A stretch of 64,000 nt of DNA from contig CAYJJU010000002.1 in NCBI GenBank assembly GCA_964370635.1, positions 106,622 to 170,621 of the forward strand, written 5' to 3'. The notes beneath the pieces are model-generated. The model searched no databases, was not told the origin of the DNA, and was given only the letters and a program-made list of their open reading frames with translations. Below are positions 59,849-64,000 of this stretch, one piece after another; the stretch's first letter is position 1, and each line of letters opens with the position of its first letter. Made by a program: the position numbers and the translations under genes. Source of the stretch: SIG603 sp964370635. Lineage in GTDB: Bacteria > Bacillota > Clostridia > Oscillospirales > Acutalibacteraceae.

Positions 59849-60299
59849 AAAATTATCCGACAAATTTCTTAAATCAACTATTTGTAACGACATCTTAAGA
59901 GCCTTACCAAATTGGTTTGGGATTGAAGAAAGCATACTAGAATACGTTGAAAGCGTTAAAAATATGCCTTTTTTCGCTGTTTTTACAGGCGACAAGCCCA
60001 TCGGCTTTATCGCCATTAAAGTGCATAATCAGTATACGGCTGAAATTTGTGTTATGGGCATTCTCAGTGAGTATCACCGGAAAGGCATGGGGCGGAAGCT
60101 TGTTGAACATGCCCAAAATTACTGTGTGAAAAATGGTTATAAATTTCTTACCGTAAAAACCTTAGACGAATCACGGGCGAGCAAGAGCTATGATAAAACC
60201 AGAAAATTTTATATTGGCATGGGTTTTTACCCACTTGAAGTCTTTCCACTTCTGTGGGATGAACACAACCCTTGCTTATTTTTGGCAAAAACCTTATAA
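59838..60299 (+). CDS. GNAT acetyltransferase
   Basis: A 153-residue single-domain GNAT. AEICVMGILSEYHRKGMGRKLVEHA holds the acetyl-CoA loop HRKGMG (residues about 80-85), and the C-terminal half has RASKSYDKTRKFYIGMGFYPLEVFPLLWDEHNP, as in small clostridial GNATs (in part FYIGMGFYPLEV). The start overlaps the RAYT end by 11 bp. The acceptor is unknown. A broken GNAT tail follows in the same frame. Confidence 0.85.
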   Translation: MEIKKLSDKFLKSTICNDILRALPNWFGIEESILEYVESVKNMPFFAVFTGDKPIGFIAIKVHNQYTAEICVMGILSEYHRKGMGRKLVEHAQNYCVKNGYKFLTVKTLDESRASKSYDKTRKFYIGMGFYPLEVFPLLWDEHNPCLFLAKTL

Positions 60300-60386
60300 T
60301 ATTTAGAAAGGCACAAACATTTTTACGGCAAACTTGGATATAAAACTGCTGACGCCGTAATATGCATGGAAAAACGGATAAAATAA
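60300..60386 (+). pseudogene. GNAT C-terminal remnant
   Basis: Directly after the stop of the preceding GNAT, in the same frame, the codons read YLERHKHFYGKLGYKTADA and end CMEKRIK before a stop at 60384. FYGKLGYK and the closing MEK match the last strand of GNAT proteins. There is no start codon or rest of the domain, so it is a relic of another acetyltransferase gene. Confidence 0.6.
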
Positions 60387-60393
60387 GGAAATT

Positions 60394-60864
60394 ATGAATA
60401 TCAGAAAATATAAATCAAACGACTGCGAAGAGATTGTAAAGCTGTTTTACTACACAGTTCATACAATTAATGCAAAAGACTATACAAAAGAGCAGTTAAA
60501 TGTTTGGGCGACAGGCAAAGTCGACACCGATGCTTGGGATAAATCTTTTTTGGAACATTTCACCATTGTGGCAGTAGAAAATGATGAGATTATAGGCTTT
60601 GGCGACATAGACGACAGCGGATATGTCGATAGACTATATGTCCACAAAGACCACCAAGGCAAAAAAGTCGCAACGAAAGTTTTAAAAGAGCTTGAAAATC
60701 ACGCCGTGTTAAATAACGCAAAAAAACTAACCACCCACGCATCAATAACTGCCAAGCCTTTTTTTGAAAAACGAGGCTATAGCACCATAAAAGAAAACAT
60801 AGTCACAAGAAGCGGTGTAAAGCTTACAAACTTTATCATGGAAAAATATATAAAACAAATTTGA
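60394..60864 (+). CDS. GNAT acetyltransferase (YafP-like)
   Basis: A 156-residue GNAT: MNIRKYKSNDCEEIVKLFYYTVHT start, FGDIDDSGYVDRLYVHKDHQGKKVATKVL with acetyl-CoA loop QGKKVA near residue 90, and FFEKRGYSTIKEN at the end. The form resembles YafP/YitH-type acetyltransferases with unknown acceptor. AAGGA lies eight bases before the ATG. Part of the GNAT-rich stretch. Confidence 0.87.
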   Translation: MNIRKYKSNDCEEIVKLFYYTVHTINAKDYTKEQLNVWATGKVDTDAWDKSFLEHFTIVAVENDEIIGFGDIDDSGYVDRLYVHKDHQGKKVATKVLKELENHAVLNNAKKLTTHASITAKPFFEKRGYSTIKENIVTRSGVKLTNFIMEKYIKQI

Positions 60865-60889
60865 CAAAGACAGTAAAATGTGTTAAGTA
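60861..60889 (+). promoter_or_regulatory. Possible promoter of the small membrane protein gene
   Basis: TTGACA (60861-60866), 17-bp spacer, TAAGTA (60884-60889). The -10 box is imperfect. Confidence 0.4.
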
Positions 60890-60946
60890 TATTGGTAGAT
60901 ACATTTAAACCTTGTAAATCTACGTAATACGTATGGAGGACACAGT

Positions 60947-61264
60947 ATGTGGTTATTCTCTATAATTATAATTCCAGTGGGTTTATTGGCACTTTATTTC
61001 GGATTTAAAATAAAAAACAAACCCCAAACCACATTAATCCACGATTACCCTTGGAAAAAAATAAAAGACAAAGATATAAAACCATATGCTTCGCTTATGG
61101 GGATAGGACAGTGTATAGTAGGTATAGGCTGTCTACTATCTGGTATTTTGGGATTGTTTTTTTCATCAATAATTATTATACTACCTCTTTTTTTAGGTAT
61201 GACTATTGGTTTTACAATAATGTACAAGGCTCAAAAGAAGTATAACTCGGGTAGATTTTTGTAA
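60947..61264 (+). CDS. Small membrane protein, DUF3784-like
   Basis: A 105-residue membrane protein with three hydrophobic segments (about 2-20, 46-66, 70-92) and a polar loop between the first two. The pattern FGFKIKNKPQTTL then a charged loop followed by two close helices is reminiscent of DUF3784 proteins, often found in Firmicutes accessory regions; this is a tentative match. GGAGG precedes the ATG. Confidence 0.65.
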   Translation: MWLFSIIIIPVGLLALYFGFKIKNKPQTTLIHDYPWKKIKDKDIKPYASLMGIGQCIVGIGCLLSGILGLFFSSIIIILPLFLGMTIGFTIMYKAQKKYNSGRFL

Positions 61265-61322
61265 AATTAACAACCCAAAGTAAAGCAATTCACCTTTACC
61301 AATCACCCAAACAGGAGGGAAA

Positions 61323-61775
61323 ATGATAGATAAAATTACGAAACTTGGCATTTCTGATGTTAAGTCCATCATGAAATTTGATAAATTATGTTTTCCGACT
61401 GATTTTTGGAATGAGGGCGATTGGGTTTCATTATTAGAAGACGAAACGGCAGTTTATTATTCTATATTAGACAATAAACAAATACTTGCTTGTGTGTTCA
61501 TATATAACTGGTACCCTGAAAAAGATTTTGTTAAGGTAACGAACATTGCAGTTCACCCAAATTACAGAAAACAAGGTTTAGCGCACAAACTGCTAAATCA
61601 CGTTACACAGGAAATGAGAAAAAACGGAGCAAAGCGCTTTTGCTCAGAAACAAGGTCTTCAAATATCAGCATGCAAAAAGTTTTTGACGATTGCGGTTAT
61701 AAATTAAATGTAACCCAAGAAAATTATTATAAAAACCCTGAGGAAAGCGCATTTAAATACATCTTACAGCTATAA
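61323..61775 (+). CDS. GNAT acetyltransferase (RimI-like)
   Basis: A 150-residue GNAT with KVTNIAVHPNYRKQGLAHKLLNHV (acetyl-CoA loop RKQGLA) and the RimI-type CSETRSSNISMQKVFDDCGYKL ending, in part SETRSSNISMQKVF. RimI-like enzymes acetylate protein N-termini, but low conservation leaves the acceptor open. GGAGGG precedes the ATG by four bases. Confidence 0.86.
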   Translation: MIDKITKLGISDVKSIMKFDKLCFPTDFWNEGDWVSLLEDETAVYYSILDNKQILACVFIYNWYPEKDFVKVTNIAVHPNYRKQGLAHKLLNHVTQEMRKNGAKRFCSETRSSNISMQKVFDDCGYKLNVTQENYYKNPEESAFKYILQL

Positions 61776-61872
61776 CGCTGTTGAGATTTAATAATATTTA
61801 AAACGTGCAGGTTATTTATATTTGACAAAGTCAAATATAAAGCTAAAGACTAATGCTGAAAGGTGAATGACT

Positions 61873-62298
61873 ATGAGATTTGAAAAATTTAATTTTGATT
61901 TTAACACTTTAGTACCACTTCTTGATGGATATAAGAAAGAAATCGGAGAAAATCCACTTGAAATACAACAATTATCAGCTCTAAGGGTGGCTATAGAAAA
62001 AGATGAAATTGTTTTTTTTGTTGCAAAACATAATGAAAATCTAATTGCAATGTGTTCGATTTCAAAGACATTTTCAACATTTAAGTGCTCATACAGTGGC
62101 GTTTTTGAAGATTTTTATATAATACCTGAGTATAGAAAAGAAGGCGTTGCAAAAAGATTATTGGATTTTGTTTTTGGATATTGTAAAAATGAAAAAATAT
62201 CTTCGCTTTGGGTAGGTTGTGCTGATTGCGATATAGATATGTATAAACATTTAGGTTTTGATATACCACTGGGAAATTTATTTACTTGGTCCAATTAA
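61873..62298 (+). CDS. GNAT acetyltransferase
   Basis: A 141-residue GNAT (start taken at 61873; an ATG six bases earlier sits too close to AAAGG). VFEDFYIIPEYRKEGVAKRLLDFVF contains the acetyl-CoA loop RKEGVA and SLWVGCADCDIDMYKHLGFD ends the domain. Fifth intact GNAT in 4 kb. Confidence 0.84.
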   Translation: MRFEKFNFDFNTLVPLLDGYKKEIGENPLEIQQLSALRVAIEKDEIVFFVAKHNENLIAMCSISKTFSTFKCSYSGVFEDFYIIPEYRKEGVAKRLLDFVFGYCKNEKISSLWVGCADCDIDMYKHLGFDIPLGNLFTWSN

Positions 62299-62336
62299 GT
62301 CCCTCTCCATTCACCATTCACCCTTAGCCATTAGTC

Positions 62337-62355
62337 AATCTCCCTTTGGGAGATT
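62337..62355. terminator. Hairpin upstream of smpB
   Basis: Perfect 8-bp stem AATCTCCC/GGGAGATT with a TTT loop. It lacks a following T-run, so its terminator role is uncertain. The flanking 62299-62418 also holds ATTCACC-type low-complexity repeats. Confidence 0.35.
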
Positions 62356-62418
62356 ATGAACATAACCCAAAGTAAAGTAATTCACCTTTAATCATTACTC
62401 AAAAAAGGAGGTAGGCTT

Positions 62419-62886
62419 ATGCCTAAGGAAAATACAAAAACCATAGCGAGCAATAAAAAGGCCTACCATGACTATTTTGTTGAGGAAAGCTATGAGGCAG
62501 GCATTGAGCTTGCCGGTACCGAGGTTAAATCTTTAAGGCAAGGCAGGGTTAATTTAAAAGACGCTTGGTGCTCTATAATTAATGGCGAAATTTATATAAA
62601 CGGCTGCCACATAAGCCCGTATGAGCAGGGCAATATATTTAATAAAGACCCCGTGAGGGTTAGAAAACTCTTGATGCACAAGAAAGAAATCATGAAACTC
62701 TACGGCACTGTAAAGCAAGACGGCTTTTCACTTATCCCCATCTCCCTTTACTTCAAAGGTTCAAAAGTAAAAGTCCAAGTAGGCCTTTGCAAAGGTAAGA
62801 AAAACTATGATAAGCGTGCCGACATAGCCTCAAAAGATGCAAAAAGAGAAATTGCAAGAAACTTAAAACAGAGACAACAAGAGTAG
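62419..62886 (+). CDS. smpB: SsrA-binding protein
   Basis: A 155-residue tmRNA-binding protein: NKKAYHDYFVEESYEAGIEL, GTEVKSLRQGRVNLKDAW and the basic C-terminal tail KRADIASKDAKREIARNLK, all SmpB motifs. With tmRNA it rescues stalled ribosomes by trans-translation. The tmRNA gene itself lies about 930 bp downstream, after one esterase gene. AAAGGAGG precedes the ATG. Confidence 0.96.
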   Translation: MPKENTKTIASNKKAYHDYFVEESYEAGIELAGTEVKSLRQGRVNLKDAWCSIINGEIYINGCHISPYEQGNIFNKDPVRVRKLLMHKKEIMKLYGTVKQDGFSLIPISLYFKGSKVKVQVGLCKGKKNYDKRADIASKDAKREIARNLKQRQQE

Positions 62887-62914
62887 TATTCAATTAATAA
62901 TTAAGGAGGGAAAT

Positions 62915-63748
62915 ATGATACATGAAATTATTGATTTAAAGCTTGATTTTGATCCTTTAAATCTTCCACAAACAGACTATCAACCCAAAGTATACACATA
63001 TATTTTGGATAACAGCCCTGAAATCAACCCAAATCGCACAAGACCCACGGTTGTAATTTGCCCGGGTGGTGGGTACATGTTCACCTCAGACAGAGAGGCC
63101 GAGGCAATTGCAATAAAGTTAAACTCTTTCGGATTTAACGCGGTGGTGCTAAGATATTCATGCTCCCCTGCCCCGTTTCCAACCCAGCTTTTAGAGCTTG
63201 CGTCAACCGTCGCAATGGTGAGAGAAAACGCAGAAAAATGGCATGTAGACCCCGAAAAAATTGTGGTAATGGGATTTTCAGCAGGCGGACACTTGGCGGC
63301 AAGCCTTGGTGTTCATTGGGATAAAGAATTTGTCTACAAGGCATTAAATCTATCGGCAGAGGCTGTAAAGCCAAACGCCTTGATACTGTCTTATGCCGTA
63401 ATCTCGGCGGTAGAAGCGGCACACACTCAGTCCTTCAAACACCTTTTAGGCGACGACCCAAAAAGAAACATAGATTTAGTCAATATACCAAATCACATAT
63501 CAAAAAACACACCAAAAACATTTTTATGGCACACGTTTGATGACACGGTAGTGCCAGTGCAAAACTCCATGGTCTTTGCAGACAGAATGCAAAAGCAAGG
63601 TGTGCCATTTGAGATGCACATCTATCCACAAGGCCCTCACGGCCTAGGACTTGCCACCAGAGAAACACGCGATACAAACGGTGGAAACATGCAGCTTAAC
63701 TGTGCAAACTGGATAGATTTAGCAAATACTTTTATTAAAAACCTCTAA
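62915..63748 (+). CDS. Alpha/beta hydrolase (esterase)
   Basis: A 277-residue alpha/beta hydrolase of the BD-FAE/lipase-esterase group. The oxyanion motif CPGGGY (49-54), nucleophile Ser122 in GFSAGGH (120-126), aspartate in FDDTVVP near 212 and histidine in PQGPHGLG near 245 form the triad. It resembles acetyl xylan esterase-like and carbohydrate esterase-like proteins of gut Firmicutes, so cleavage of acetyl groups from a sugar is plausible. AAGGAGGG precedes the ATG. It separates smpB from ssrA. Confidence 0.88.
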   Translation: MIHEIIDLKLDFDPLNLPQTDYQPKVYTYILDNSPEINPNRTRPTVVICPGGGYMFTSDREAEAIAIKLNSFGFNAVVLRYSCSPAPFPTQLLELASTVAMVRENAEKWHVDPEKIVVMGFSAGGHLAASLGVHWDKEFVYKALNLSAEAVKPNALILSYAVISAVEAAHTQSFKHLLGDDPKRNIDLVNIPNHISKNTPKTFLWHTFDDTVVPVQNSMVFADRMQKQGVPFEMHIYPQGPHGLGLATRETRDTNGGNMQLNCANWIDLANTFIKNL

Positions 63749-63812
63749 TAGTAAAGGAATAGTTAAGAGAAAAACTTCTTAACTATTCACTCTTACTTAT
63801 TATTTTATACAT

Positions 63813-64000
63813 GGGGGCGTAAAGGTTTCGACGGGGATTGTAAGCCCTGGTAAGCGAGTAGCGGTGCGGACCCGCTATAAAAGCCGTAAAATATAAATTA
63901 AATAACAACAATAAAGTTGCTATAGCTGCTTAATGCAGCTCGTTTCTACCTAGAGTACCACGGCTGGGATAGAAGCGTCGATTAGTGGTGCACGTGAACA
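63813..64000 (+). ncRNA. ssrA: tmRNA, 5' part (window ends inside)
   Basis: Starts GGGGGCGTAAAGGTTTCGACGGGG, typical of the tRNA-like 5' end (in part: GGTTTCGACGGG). The tag frame reads from a possible Ala resume codon GCC at 63883 and ends NNNNKVAIAA then TAA at 63931-63933; the C-terminal AIAA matches clostridial degradation tags. The 3' end and CCA arm are beyond the window. It functions with SmpB, encoded upstream. Confidence 0.95.

Overview
The window is a low-GC chromosomal segment of an anaerobic Firmicute, most likely an uncultured clostridial (Eubacteriales) gut or rumen bacterium. This rests on the AT-rich base composition, strong AGGAGG-type ribosome binding sites, a DUF1292 protein, an oxygen-sensitive glycyl radical enzyme with its activase, threonine fermentation genes, YbaB-RecR-DnaX synteny, and many housekeeping genes of clostridial type. 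No taxon is proven.

Layout. 1-7.5 kb: a MarR-MATE efflux pair; a minus-strand operon of response regulator, histidine kinase and a XRE-cupin-acyl-CoA synthetase fusion; a divergent cytidylate kinase-like gene. 7.7-21.4 kb: nine consecutive paralogous solute-binding lipoproteins (452-485 aa) with no permease or ATPase beside them, separated by nearly identical spacers that carry short hairpins, a 14-bp minisatellite and GTAG-type REP palindromes. 21.5-28.7 kb: YeiH-type exporter with a divergent LysR regulator, a CsoR-controlled P1B-ATPase, an ACR3 arsenite pump, an Asp/Glu racemase and an APH-family kinase. 28.8-31.3 kb: a small membrane protein, then about 1.3 kb without genes in which a near-consensus minus-strand promoter and a terminator hairpin bracket a probable large structured RNA, then DUF1292 and a probable 6S RNA.

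31.3-43.1 kb: a long minus-strand run (alpha/beta hydrolase, Dabb, TrmH-family methyltransferase, aldo/keto reductase, DUF2442, HD protein, ACT plus UPF0210 pair, methyltransferase, Nudix, RAYT transposase, FSA-like aldolase, PFL2-type glycyl radical enzyme, two half-size chromate transporters), with the glycyl radical activase divergent at 43.2 kb. 44-49 kb: valS, serS and an unknown gene. 49-52 kb: an accessory cassette of a repetitive, very acidic lipoprotein, a membrane protein and a XRE regulator. 52-54 kb: kbl-tdh threonine degradation. 54-58 kb: carbonic anhydrase, SRP RNA, dnaX, ybaB, recR, MazG-like. 58-62 kb: five GNAT acetyltransferases, one GNAT remnant and a second RAYT. 62.4-64 kb: smpB, an esterase and the 5' part of tmRNA.

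Most striking: (1) the nine-gene lipoprotein array with mosaic members and interchangeable spacers; (2) the candidate large non-coding RNA at about 29.28-30.42 kb; (3) a RAYT/REPIN system in which each of the two RAYT genes carries a pair of GTAG-flanked palindromes in frame inside its own coding sequence; (4) the signalling operon ending in a regulator-enzyme fusion; (5) the repeat lipoprotein cassette.
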